Part shown: positions 1-8,588 of the stretch, one piece after another
Numbering within the stretch: the first letter of the stretch is position 1
How the letters are laid out: each line of letters opens with the position of its first letter
From: Candidatus Tectimicrobiota bacterium
GTDB lineage: Bacteria > JACPUC01
Length of the DNA: 64,000 nt
NCBI GenBank assembly: GCA_016192455.1
Contig: JACPUC010000008.1
Span: 248,001 to 312,000 of the forward strand
Reading direction: 5' to 3'
The notes under the pieces: model-generated
Told to the model about the DNA's origin: nothing
The model's input: only the letters and a program-made list of their open reading frames with translations
Databases searched by the model: none
Made by a program: the position numbers and the translations under genes

Positions 1-1
1 C

Positions 2-136
2 GGCGCGGGGCTGGATGAGGGTGGCCGCAGGCTGGCGCGGGCGGGCCCCGACCGTCCCTTTGCGCTCGCGCCGTTGGCGGCGCTCCTCTGCAACCGCGCT
101 GCGGAGAAGGCCACATGCACTCGAGTACCTTCGTGA
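2..136 (+). CDS. 3' end of an unidentified gene (partial)
   Basis: An open frame enters from the left edge and stops at 134-136, overlapping the start of the UbiA gene by about 20 bases. The 44 visible residues are rich in Ala, Arg and Leu and include LAPLAALLCNRAAEKA; I recognise no family. The stop-start overlap is the usual spacing for co-translated genes, so this may be the last part of an upstream operon member. Spurious open frames are common in DNA this GC-rich, so the call is weak. Confidence 0.3.
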   Translation, partial: GAGLDEGGRRLARAGPDRPFALAPLAALLCNRAAEKATCTRVPS

Positions 137-1071
137 GCTCCACCCGCACGCCACTGCTGACCTGGAAAGCGCTCCTCGGTCTTTCGCGCACCGTGCAGGC
201 GTCGCTGAGCATGGCGCAACCGATCCTCGGAGCGCTGGTGGCCTTGCTCGCCGTCCCCACGTGGCGGCAGGTGATCCTCGGCTTCATCGCCGTCTGGGCG
301 GGGAACCATGCGGCGTTTGCCACCAACGACCTGCTTGACTACCAGATCGACCGGCGGCGCTTCGAGCAGCAGCGCGCCCTGCGGGGGTTCGACATCGACG
401 CCACGATCGTGCGCCACCCCATCGCCCAGGGCTACCTGTCGCCGCGGCTGGCCCTGGGGTGGGTGCTCGTCCTCAGCGCCGTCACCCTGGTGTGCGCCAC
501 CCTCCTCAGCCCGATGGCCGCGCTCACCTTCGTGGTGGCGATGCTCCTCGAGGTCACCTACTGCAAGCTCCTCACCGTGACCCCCTGGAAGTTCCTCATC
601 ACCGGCGTGATGGTGGCCACCGGCGGGACGGCTGGCTGGTTCGCCGTGCGCAGCAGCATCGACTGGCCGGTCTTCCTCGCGTTCTTCGTCTGGATGGGGG
701 CGTGGGAGATCGGCGGGCGGAACATCGTCAACGACTGGTCCGACGTCGAGGAGGACCGCCGCCTCGGCATTAGGACGATGCCGGTGGTGTACGGCTTCAA
801 AGTGTCGGCGGCGCTCATCGTCTTCTTCCTGGTCCTCACCTTCGCGTCAAGCCTAGCCCTGGCAAGCGTCCTGGTCCTCCATCGTTCGTTCCTGATCGCC
901 GCCGTGGTCATCGGCGCCTATGCGCTCCTCCTCCCCGGCCTGCGGCTGCTGCGCGATCCGCAGCCGGAACGCGCCCTGGAGTTATTCAACCGCGCCAGCT
1001 TCTACCCCGCGGCGATGCTGGCGGCCCTGCTCGGCGTCCTCTACCTGCCAGCGTTGTTCAGCGCGCCCTGA
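115..1071 (+). CDS. UbiA-family membrane prenyltransferase
   Basis: 318-residue integral membrane protein of the UbiA superfamily, whose members transfer an isoprenyl chain to an aromatic or other acceptor. Both family Asp-rich motifs are visible: NDLLDYQIDRRR at residues 71-82 and NDWSDVEEDRR at 206-216. They bind the Mg-diphosphate of the prenyl donor. The rest is a series of about eight or nine hydrophobic helices. The start has a Shine-Dalgarno (ggagaagg) six bases upstream. Two flavin oxidoreductases of the phytoene-desaturase type follow, which suggests isoprenoid or carotenoid-like lipid modification rather than ubiquinone synthesis. The acceptor is not predictable from sequence. Confidence 0.85.
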   Translation: MHSSTFVSSTRTPLLTWKALLGLSRTVQASLSMAQPILGALVALLAVPTWRQVILGFIAVWAGNHAAFATNDLLDYQIDRRRFEQQRALRGFDIDATIVRHPIAQGYLSPRLALGWVLVLSAVTLVCATLLSPMAALTFVVAMLLEVTYCKLLTVTPWKFLITGVMVATGGTAGWFAVRSSIDWPVFLAFFVWMGAWEIGGRNIVNDWSDVEEDRRLGIRTMPVVYGFKVSAALIVFFLVLTFASSLALASVLVLHRSFLIAAVVIGAYALLLPGLRLLRDPQPERALELFNRASFYPAAMLAALLGVLYLPALFSAP

Positions 1072-1166
1072 GCCTCCCTGCCCTCCCGCGCCACGGCGGC
1101 GGGGGCGCCCCGTGCCGCAGAGGGAGAGGCGAGCGGCAAGGCTGGCAACCCGCGCGAGGTGAATCG

Positions 1167-2756
1167 ATGGCGGAGAAGACGGAGTATGACGTCATCATCG
1201 TGGGGGGCGGGCACAACGGGCTGACCTGCGGCGCGCTGCTGGCGCGGGCCGGGCTGGACGTCCTGGTGCTCGAACGGCGCCACAATATCGGCGGCGGCTG
1301 CTGCACCGAGGAGGTGACGCTGCCGGGGTTCCGGCATAACCTGCACTCGCAGGGGCACGTCTGGATGGTGCGGGGACCGGTCTACCGGGCGCTGCAGCTC
1401 GACAAACTCGGCGTCCAGTACGTCTACCCCGATCCGGTCTACGCCATGGTCTTCCGCGATGGACGCAGCCTCTGCCTTTACAAGGACCTCGACCGCACCT
1501 GCGAACAGATCGCCCAGTTCTCGAAGCGCGACGCCGACGCTTACCGCGAGCACTACCAGCGTTTCGAAGCGCTGCGCCGCCTGGTCATCTCCTCGTGGTA
1601 TGCGCCGCCGCTGCCGCCCTCGAAGCTCTTTGCGTCGCTGGAGGGGACCGAGGACGGCATGCGGGTGCTGCAGATGATGAACATGTCCACGGAGCGCGTC
1701 TGCCATGAGCTCTTCGAAGATGAGGCGGTGAAAGCCTGGATTCTCCTCCTGGCGATGCAGGGCGGCAACCCCCTCGACCTGAGCGGCACGGGGGTGTGGC
1801 TGACGGTCCTCGTCTCCGGTTTTCACGAACGCCCCTGGGGGATCTGCGTGGGCGGCTCGCGGCAGCTCGCCGAAGGCCTGCAGAAGGCCCTCGAGGCGGC
1901 GGGCGGCACGGTGCGCAAGCAGGCGCACGTGAGCCGCATCCTGGTGCAGCAGGGGGAGGCCCGCGGCGTCGAGCTGGCGGACGGCACACGGTACGCGGCG
2001 CGCCAGGCAATCGCCTCGAACACCAACCCCATCGCCACCTTCACCGAGCTCATCACCCCCGAGCACAGCGACGCCGCTTTCCTGCGCAAGGTGAAGAACT
2101 ACCAGGCGGATGACATGTCGCTCTTCACCCCCCACCTTGCCCTCAATGAAGCGCCGCGGTATACCGCCAGCGCCGGCAACCCGGACGTGCAGAAGGCGAT
2201 GTTCGTCGGTTGGGGCCAGGAGACGGTGGACGAGATGCACCAGCAGTTCAACGCCATCCGCCTGCGGCAGTTGCCGGAATCGGTGGGCGGCATGTCGATC
2301 GCCCCGACGGTGCACGATCCGACCCAGGCGCCGCCGGGCAAGCATACTGCCTTCTTCTGGCAGTTCGCGCCGTTCGAGATCGGCGACAGCGCCGCGGCCT
2401 GGGACCGGGAGAAGGAGGCGTACGCGGATCACTGCCTGGAGGTCTGGCGGCAGTACGCGCCGAACATGAACGCGGAGAACATCCTGGGACGCTACATCTA
2501 CTCGCCCCTCGACATCTCGCGGAACACCATCTCGATGTTCCGCGGTTCGCAGATGCACGGCTCCGTCGGGCCGCACCAGATGGGCGCGTTCCGGCCCTTC
2601 CCCGGCTGGTCCGGCTACCGCATGCCGATCAAGCGGCTCTACCTCTGCGGCGGCTCGACTCACCCGTGCGGCGGCGTCACCGGGGCGCCGGGGTTCAACG
2701 CGGCGGGCGTCATCGCCGACGATGTCGGGGTAAAGAAGTGGTGGCTGCGGGCGTGA
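1167..2756 (+). CDS. FAD-dependent oxidoreductase, phytoene desaturase/PYROXD2-like (paralogue 1)
   Basis: 529-residue flavoprotein. An N-terminal Rossmann dinucleotide-binding motif (GGGHNGL, residues 13-19, followed by VLVLERR) and a C-terminal FAD-binding segment (HPCGGVTGAPGFNAAGVIADD region) mark the phytoene desaturase/carotenoid isomerase/RetSat superfamily. It has no signal peptide or obvious membrane helix. It lies 95 bases after the UbiA gene and 95 bases before a close paralogue with the same domain layout. By family it would oxidise, isomerise or saturate C-C double bonds in a hydrophobic substrate. The two paralogues may act in sequence or as a heterodimer, but this is inference. 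Confidence 0.8.
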   Translation: MAEKTEYDVIIVGGGHNGLTCGALLARAGLDVLVLERRHNIGGGCCTEEVTLPGFRHNLHSQGHVWMVRGPVYRALQLDKLGVQYVYPDPVYAMVFRDGRSLCLYKDLDRTCEQIAQFSKRDADAYREHYQRFEALRRLVISSWYAPPLPPSKLFASLEGTEDGMRVLQMMNMSTERVCHELFEDEAVKAWILLLAMQGGNPLDLSGTGVWLTVLVSGFHERPWGICVGGSRQLAEGLQKALEAAGGTVRKQAHVSRILVQQGEARGVELADGTRYAARQAIASNTNPIATFTELITPEHSDAAFLRKVKNYQADDMSLFTPHLALNEAPRYTASAGNPDVQKAMFVGWGQETVDEMHQQFNAIRLRQLPESVGGMSIAPTVHDPTQAPPGKHTAFFWQFAPFEIGDSAAAWDREKEAYADHCLEVWRQYAPNMNAENILGRYIYSPLDISRNTISMFRGSQMHGSVGPHQMGAFRPFPGWSGYRMPIKRLYLCGGSTHPCGGVTGAPGFNAAGVIADDVGVKKWWLRA

Positions 2757-2851
2757 CACACGGGGGAAGGCACCCTCGAGCCTGGTGGGATGACGACGTC
2801 TCACCGGCAGGGTTGCTGCTTGTTCTGTGATGAGTGAAAGAGGAGAGGAGC

Positions 2852-4477
2852 ATGGCTGAAGAATACGATCTGATAGTCCTCGGAGGCGGTCATAACGGCC
2901 TGACGTGCGCCGGTCTCCTCGCCAAGGCCGGCTGGAGCGTTTGCGTCCTGGAACGGCGCCACAACATCGGCGGCGGCTGCGCCACCGAGGAGGTGACGCT
3001 CCCCGGCTTCAAGCACAACATCCACTCCCAGGGGCACGTTTCAATCAACACCGGCCCGATCTACAAGACCCTAGAGCTGGAGAAGCACGGGGTGCGGTAC
3101 GTGCATCCCGACCCGACCTGGGCCACCGTCTTCAAGGACAAGACGGGCCTCCTGCTCTGCCGCAGCGTCGATCAGACCTGCGACTCCATCGCCCAGGTCT
3201 CGAAGAAGGACGCCAAGACCTACCGCGACTTCTACAACCGCTTCGAGAGCCTGCGGCAGCTCTACGTGGCCTCCTGGTACTCGCCCCCGCTGCCGCCCTC
3301 TAAGATCTTCTCGGTGCTGGAGGGAACGCGCGACGGGCAGCTCCTCCTGCAGATGTGGAACGCGAGCTGCAAGGACATCGTGAACGGCTTCTTCGAGAGC
3401 GAGAAGGTGAAGGTGTGGATCATGATCATCTCCATGCAGGGGGGCAACCTCCTCGACCTGTATGGAGTCGGCGCCTACATCCCGATCCTCTTCACCGGCA
3501 TGCACACGAAGCCCTGGGGCGTCTGCGTCGGCGGCTCCCGGCAGCTCGCCGAGGGCCTGCAGAAGGCGGTCGAAGCGGCCGGCGGGGTGGTGCGCAAGAA
3601 CGCCCACGTCTCGAAGATCAACGTCGAGAACGGCCGCGCCGTCGGCGTCACTCTCGAGGACGGCACCTTCATCAAGGCGAAGCACGCGGTGGCCTCCAAC
3701 ACCAACGTCAAGGCGACCTTCCTCGACTACGTCGGCGAGGAGCACTGCGACGAGGAGTTCCTGCGCATGGTGCGGGCCTACCTGCCCGACGAGGTGGCGC
3801 CCTTCACGCCGCACTTCGCCCTCAACGAGGCGCCCCAGTACCTGGCGTCGAAGAATTGCCCGGACGTGCAGAAGGCGTGCTTCGTCGGCTGGGGCTGCGA
3901 GAACCTGCACGAGATGCAGATGCACGCCAACGACATCCGCGTCGGCATCCCCTCGAAGATCGTCCCCGGCTGCTCCATCTCCACCACCGTGCACGATCCC
4001 ACCCAGGCGCCCCCCGGCAAGCACACCGCCTTCGTCTGGCAGTACGCACCCTTCCACCTCGCGGAGGGCGGCGCCGAGCGTTGGGCGTCGTTCAAGGAGG
4101 AATACGGCGACCACGTCCAGAAGGTGTGGTGCGAGTACGCCCCGAACATGCAGGGGGACAACGTCCTGGCGCGTTACTGCTACTCGCCCCTCGACATCTC
4201 CCGCACCACGATCTCGATGTTCGAAGGTTCGATGAACCACGGCCATTGCAGCCCGAACCAGATGGGCATCTTCCGCCCCTTCCCGGGCTGGTCGCACTAC
4301 CGCATGCCGATCCAGGGCCTCTACCTCGTCGGTTCCTCGGCCCACCCCACCGGCGGCGTCACCGGCGCCCCCGGCTTCAATGCCGCCGGCGTCATCGCCG
4401 ACGACAACAAGCTCACCAAGTGGTGGTGGCGGCCCGGCAAGTCCTACAGCACCGAGCCGGCCGGCCGGCGCCGCTAG
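2852..4477 (+). CDS. FAD-dependent oxidoreductase, phytoene desaturase/PYROXD2-like (paralogue 2)
   Basis: 541-residue paralogue of the preceding gene, similar along its whole length. Shared features are GGGHNGL at residues 11-17, the CVLERRHNIGGGC segment, SWYSPPLPPSKIF and the C-terminal GGVTGAPGFNAAGVIADD. I place the start at ATG 2852, directly after the purine-rich Shine-Dalgarno agaggagagg; an in-frame GTG at 2834 lacks one. The gene ends just before a strong hairpin terminator, so the UbiA-FAD-FAD genes look like one transcription unit. Function is inferred from family only: redox chemistry on an isoprenoid-like or other lipophilic substrate. Confidence 0.8.
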   Translation: MAEEYDLIVLGGGHNGLTCAGLLAKAGWSVCVLERRHNIGGGCATEEVTLPGFKHNIHSQGHVSINTGPIYKTLELEKHGVRYVHPDPTWATVFKDKTGLLLCRSVDQTCDSIAQVSKKDAKTYRDFYNRFESLRQLYVASWYSPPLPPSKIFSVLEGTRDGQLLLQMWNASCKDIVNGFFESEKVKVWIMIISMQGGNLLDLYGVGAYIPILFTGMHTKPWGVCVGGSRQLAEGLQKAVEAAGGVVRKNAHVSKINVENGRAVGVTLEDGTFIKAKHAVASNTNVKATFLDYVGEEHCDEEFLRMVRAYLPDEVAPFTPHFALNEAPQYLASKNCPDVQKACFVGWGCENLHEMQMHANDIRVGIPSKIVPGCSISTTVHDPTQAPPGKHTAFVWQYAPFHLAEGGAERWASFKEEYGDHVQKVWCEYAPNMQGDNVLARYCYSPLDISRTTISMFEGSMNHGHCSPNQMGIFRPFPGWSHYRMPIQGLYLVGSSAHPTGGVTGAPGFNAAGVIADDNKLTKWWWRPGKSYSTEPAGRRR

Positions 4478-4495
4478 CTCCCCTCCCGTCAGGCC

Positions 4496-4540
4496 CCGGC
4501 AGGTCAGGGAACGCCCCCTGGCCTGCCGGCCCTTTCTTGC
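4496..4540 (+). terminator. Rho-independent-type terminator after the UbiA/FAD genes
   Basis: A 14-bp stem (4496-4509 with 4516-4529, CCGGCAGGTCAGGG against CCCTGGCCTGCCGG, one wobble pair) closes a six-base loop and is followed by CCCTTTCTT. It lies just after the stop codon at 4477. Confidence 0.65.
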
Positions 4541-4761
4541 CCGGCTCGTTGCCTCCCCGCGCGCTTCTTCCCCCTCCGCCCATTGACGGCAACCGCTCGG
4601 GCAGGCTAGGCTTGCAGCCATTGTCCGGAGCACGACCGCGGCGCCTGGGGGAGGGAAGGTCCCAGGGGCAGGCGGTGCGGAAGGCCGGAGCCTGCAACCT
4701 CAGAGGAGCCGACAGAGACGCCGGCTCTGCGCTGCGTGAAGGCGCGTCCCGGGAAACCGCC

Positions 4762-6678
4762 ATGGAAATCATCTCCAGCCTCGTCCGAACTGAAATCTCC
4801 GTCAGCAGCGTCAGCCGCGAGGAGGAGGAGTTCGTCGTCGAAGGCGAAACCCTCGGCATGCCGTCGAAGGTGTATGTGCGGCCGGAAGAGATCGGCGACA
4901 TGATCGGCGTCTTCCTGAGCTGGCGCGCCATCGCCTACTTTCTGCGCTGGCCGTTCCTCTACGCCCGCTGGTACCTCGAGCGCCAGGACCTCGAGCGCCA
5001 GCTCCGCTCCTTCGGCATCATCCTGTCGCTGAGCCTCATCGGCGTGCTGCTGCTGGGCGGGCGCGGCGCGCTGCGGGCCTTCCCCCTGCAAGGGGCGGCG
5101 GCGCTGCTGAGCTTCGCCGTCTTCGCCTTCGTCGCCGCACTCGTGACCGAGCGGCGCAGCCTCCTCTATGGCGCGGTGATGCTGGCGGAGGTCGCGGAGC
5201 ACCTCCTGCTGTACGCCGCCGGCGCCGAGGCCACGAGCTACGCGACGTGGGCCCTGGCTCCGCTGGCCGTCCTGGCGATCATCGGCTGGCTCCTGCAGCG
5301 GCGCGCCGCCGAGCAGGACGGGGGGAACCCCCACGCCAAGGCGCTCTTCCGCAACGGCTACATCCTCATCTCGTTGTATGCCGGCATCCTCCTCTGGTCC
5401 TTCGGATCGCACCTCAGCGCCGCCGCCTGGCGGCTCTACGTGCCGCTGCTCGGCTTTGCCGCCTATTTCCTGTGGCGCTTCGCCCTCACCCTGCGCCTGC
5501 CGCAGCTCTACTTCGGCATCATCTACCTGGCGCTCGGCTACGTGGTCCTCGTGCGCAGCATCCCCGGCATGCCCGCCGCCTACCAGGGCCTGCCGATCCT
5601 GGCCCTGGCCATCGGCATGATGCTCGTCGCCAGCTCCTACCATGAGGCCCTCGAGTTCCGCCGCCTGCACCCCCTCTACCTGGCCGGCATGATCCTGTCG
5701 CTGCTGGCGCTCATTCCGGTGCTCGACAGCCGCCTGGCGATGCTCCTCTACCTCGCGGCGATGGCCACGCACTACTTCTGGATGCACCGCGAAGGCGCCC
5801 GCAAGCTCACGGTTGATCAGCCCGGCGACCAGTTCGTGCTCTGGACCGCCTTCCTGTTCGCCAACGGCGCCGCCTACCTGGCGCTGCTCCTTTTCTTCCT
5901 TTACGGCTTCGAGCCCGCGCCGCTGATCCTCCTTGCCGCCCTGGCGTTCAGCCTCAATGAGCTGAAGATGGGCTTCGCCCAGCCGCGTTCTCTCTTCAGG
6001 CGGCGCACCCAGCACCTCTACTGGGCGGGCCTGTTCTGGACGGTGTTCGTGGCGGTGACGCTGCGCTGGCTGGGAAGTGCCCATCCATGGCCCTCGCGCG
6101 CCCCCTTCGCCGTTCCCTTCGTGGTCGTCGGCATCATGGTCGGCCTCTGGACCCTGCGGACCTACCGCGTGGAAGCCCAGCGTCAGCACCTCGGCCACTC
6201 CCTCCTTGACGCGAGCTACCTGCTGATCGCCGTGTCGTACCTGCTCCCGTCCGTCAGCGGCGAGACGCGCCTCGTCGCCTCGGTGGTCCTCACGATCCTC
6301 TACCTGCTCGTCTTCCTCATCCTCTACGGCGTCACCCAGGAGCCGTACCTCGTCCACGGCGTGACCGTGGCGCTCCTCTTCTTCCTCAGCCATCTCCTTG
6401 CCGGCCTGACGGCGCGTCCCCTGGCGCAAGCCCTCTTGCTGAGCGCCGTCGGTCTCCTTTCGATGCTGACGGTGCTGATCCGTCCGCCCGTGGCCGCGGT
6501 GCGCCGCCACACCCTCACCCTGTCCTGGTTCCTCCTCAGCGGGCTGGCGCTCTACGCCGCGCTCCCCTCGCATCGCGCCACCCTCCTCGTCAGCACGATC
6601 TGGGCCGCGGCGTATCTGCTCGGCAGCGTGGCCGTGGAGCGGGCCACGCAGGCCACGCCCCAGAACGCGTCCTCATAG
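4762..6678 (+). CDS. Polytopic membrane protein of unknown family, about 20 helices
   Basis: 638 residues. The first 80 or so are soluble and acidic (SREEEEFVVEGE) and the rest is an almost unbroken run of about 20 predicted membrane helices. I see no transporter, hydrogenase or respiratory-complex motif. Internal units recur in the form LYFGIIYLALGYVVLVR, and the same style of unit (SFLYLGNALLALGYLLLVR) appears in the N-terminal membrane part of the next gene, so the two are probably related. The frame stays open far upstream only because the DNA is GC-rich: before 4762 it overlaps the real flavoprotein in another frame. The next gene starts nine bases after the stop. Possibly a membrane subunit for electron or quinone transfer; not identified. 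Confidence 0.75.
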   Translation: MEIISSLVRTEISVSSVSREEEEFVVEGETLGMPSKVYVRPEEIGDMIGVFLSWRAIAYFLRWPFLYARWYLERQDLERQLRSFGIILSLSLIGVLLLGGRGALRAFPLQGAAALLSFAVFAFVAALVTERRSLLYGAVMLAEVAEHLLLYAAGAEATSYATWALAPLAVLAIIGWLLQRRAAEQDGGNPHAKALFRNGYILISLYAGILLWSFGSHLSAAAWRLYVPLLGFAAYFLWRFALTLRLPQLYFGIIYLALGYVVLVRSIPGMPAAYQGLPILALAIGMMLVASSYHEALEFRRLHPLYLAGMILSLLALIPVLDSRLAMLLYLAAMATHYFWMHREGARKLTVDQPGDQFVLWTAFLFANGAAYLALLLFFLYGFEPAPLILLAALAFSLNELKMGFAQPRSLFRRRTQHLYWAGLFWTVFVAVTLRWLGSAHPWPSRAPFAVPFVVVGIMVGLWTLRTYRVEAQRQHLGHSLLDASYLLIAVSYLLPSVSGETRLVASVVLTILYLLVFLILYGVTQEPYLVHGVTVALLFFLSHLLAGLTARPLAQALLLSAVGLLSMLTVLIRPPVAAVRRHTLTLSWFLLSGLALYAALPSHRATLLVSTIWAAAYLLGSVAVERATQATPQNASS

Positions 6679-6687
6679 GAGGCGCCC

Positions 6688-8517
6688 GTGAAGCTGCGCG
6701 ATGTCATCCTCTGGGTGGGGCATCTCCTCGTCCTCGCCGCCCTCATCTACCAGACGGCGCAGCGCTCGCAGGCCGGCGTCATCGGGGTGGCGCTCGCCAT
6801 GAGCGCGGTCTACTACGTGAGCGCGGCCGTCGCCCGGCGCGAAAGCTTCCTCTACCTCGGCAACGCCCTCCTGGCCCTCGGCTACCTCCTCCTGGTGCGC
6901 TTGGTGGGGACGCTGGAGATAGCGCTCCTCCTGGCGCTGCCGGTGGTGGCGGTGCTCTCCATCCTGGGCGTGGCCTTGGTTCGGCGCGAGCTTCCCCGGC
7001 ACGCGGAGGCCTGCGACTGGGTGGCCCACGCCGCCGGCATCGGCGTGAGCGCCGCCGTCGTGATGTACGCGCCGCGGCTGCAGGGCTACGCGGCGGTGAT
7101 CGTCGCGCTGCTCCTCTACGCGGCGCTCTACCTCGGCCTGTGGCGCTTGCGCCGGCAGCACTGGTTCCTCCTCGCCGCCACGCTCGCCGCGGGCCTTGCC
7201 TGGTACTTCCTCGTGCTTGCCCTCTGGCCCGGCTCGCCGGCGGTCGCCGCGGCGCTGCTGGCGGCCGTGGCGGCGGTGGCGGCCCTGAAGGGACGCTATG
7301 TCTGGCGGCGGCGTGGGGTCGATCGCTCGGCGCCGGTTTACACTGGAGCCTCCATCCTCGCCCTCGTGGCCACCATGGTGGCGTTCTTCACCCTGCCGCA
7401 CGGGGCGTCCGTCCCCACTTACCTGGTGGCGGCGCTCGCCCACACCCTGGTGCTGGCGTATGCCCGCCGGGACGAGGTCGTTTACCTCATCACGTACACG
7501 CTCGGGCTGCTGGCGTGGAGCTTCATCCGCCTCTCCGGCGGCTCTTTCCTGCATGCCATGATGGATGATTTCCTCTATTCCCTTCTCGTGGCCGGCGCCA
7601 TCTTCCTTTACCCCGCCGTGCGCACCGTGCTGCGCTATCGCTGGTCGCTGGCGGAGTGGCTGACGCGCGGCCACCAGCGCGTCCTCTACATCGGGCTGGG
7701 GGCGGTGCTGGCGGTGCTGGCCTGGGATGCCGCGTGGATCAACGCCACCGCCGAGAATCCCAACTTCTGCAACTCCTGCCACACCATGCAGCCAATGGTG
7801 GCGACGTGGCGGCAGTCCAAGCACAGCCAAGTCGGGTGCGACACGTGCCACTACGCGCCCGGCGTGACCAACACCGTGCGCGGGCGCATCACCGGCCTCA
7901 TGATGGTGGCGCAGACCGTCACCGGCCGCTACGGCACGAAGGCGCACGGCAATGTCGTGGATGCCTCCTGCCAGCGCGCCGGCTGCCACAGTCTCGCCTC
8001 GTTGACGAACACCACGGTCATCGCCCCCAAGGTTCGCTTCAACCACATCGTCATGTTGGCGCTGCCACAGGAGAAGACCCGCGGCATTGATTTGAAGTGC
8101 GTTACCTGTCACACCCATGCCGTCGAGGGGCCGCACTTCGCGGCGCAGCCGGCGGTCTGCTACCTCTGCCACCTGATGAATCCGAAGCCGGAAACCGGGG
8201 TCGGCGTGGGAACATGCCAGAACTGCCACCTGCAGACGCCGCAAGAGCTGCGGGCCGCCGGCCAGGCCACGGTCGGCAACGGCGAGGTGGACGAGGAGCG
8301 CTGTCTGCGCTGCCACCTCAAGAGAGAGGGCATCAAAGAGGCGCAGCGCCTGCACGACCTCCACATCAGCGGCAACGAGGACTTCACGAGGGGGAAGACC
8401 GAGTGCTTCGATTGCCACCGGGTCATCCGCCACGGCAAGGGTGACCCGTTCGCCTTTCCGCAGAAGCCCGTCGTCAGCGCGGCGCCATCCCAGCAGGCCC
8501 AGGCTGACCGGCGCTAG
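6688..8517 (+). CDS. Membrane-anchored octahaem cytochrome c, NapC/NirT-like, with large N-terminal membrane domain
   Basis: 609 residues. Residues 1-350 hold about 13 predicted membrane helices; the rest is a periplasmic multihaem domain. Seven CXXCH motifs are visible (CNSCH starting at residue 361, then CDTCH, CVTCH, CYLCH, CQNCH, CLRCH, CFDCH at 573-577), plus one CX4CH (CQRAGCH), giving eight likely haems. The stretch after the first haem (NSCHTMQPM...SKHSQVGCDTCH) is typical of NapC/NirT/NrfH quinol dehydrogenases, which normally have one membrane helix and four haems. The large extra membrane domain is unusual. The GTG start follows the Shine-Dalgarno AGGAGG at 6677-6682. Likely role: passing electrons between membrane quinol, the partner upstream and a periplasmic acceptor. 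Confidence 0.85.
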   Translation: MKLRDVILWVGHLLVLAALIYQTAQRSQAGVIGVALAMSAVYYVSAAVARRESFLYLGNALLALGYLLLVRLVGTLEIALLLALPVVAVLSILGVALVRRELPRHAEACDWVAHAAGIGVSAAVVMYAPRLQGYAAVIVALLLYAALYLGLWRLRRQHWFLLAATLAAGLAWYFLVLALWPGSPAVAAALLAAVAAVAALKGRYVWRRRGVDRSAPVYTGASILALVATMVAFFTLPHGASVPTYLVAALAHTLVLAYARRDEVVYLITYTLGLLAWSFIRLSGGSFLHAMMDDFLYSLLVAGAIFLYPAVRTVLRYRWSLAEWLTRGHQRVLYIGLGAVLAVLAWDAAWINATAENPNFCNSCHTMQPMVATWRQSKHSQVGCDTCHYAPGVTNTVRGRITGLMMVAQTVTGRYGTKAHGNVVDASCQRAGCHSLASLTNTTVIAPKVRFNHIVMLALPQEKTRGIDLKCVTCHTHAVEGPHFAAQPAVCYLCHLMNPKPETGVGVGTCQNCHLQTPQELRAAGQATVGNGEVDEERCLRCHLKREGIKEAQRLHDLHISGNEDFTRGKTECFDCHRVIRHGKGDPFAFPQKPVVSAAPSQQAQADRR

Positions 8518-8588
8518 CCGGGCGCCCTGGGGATTCGCCCCGGCGCCTGGCCCGCCGGGCGACCGACCTTAACGCAACCCCGGCCCCT

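Noticed and set aside
3355-4761. N-terminal extension of the 638-residue membrane protein
   Set aside because: This part is an out-of-frame reading of the second flavoprotein gene; the membrane protein starts at ATG 4762.
1041-8433. Long minus-strand frames opposite the flavoprotein, membrane-protein and cytochrome genes
   Set aside because: Same reason: composition typical of antisense shadows, no motifs, and the plus-strand genes are clear.
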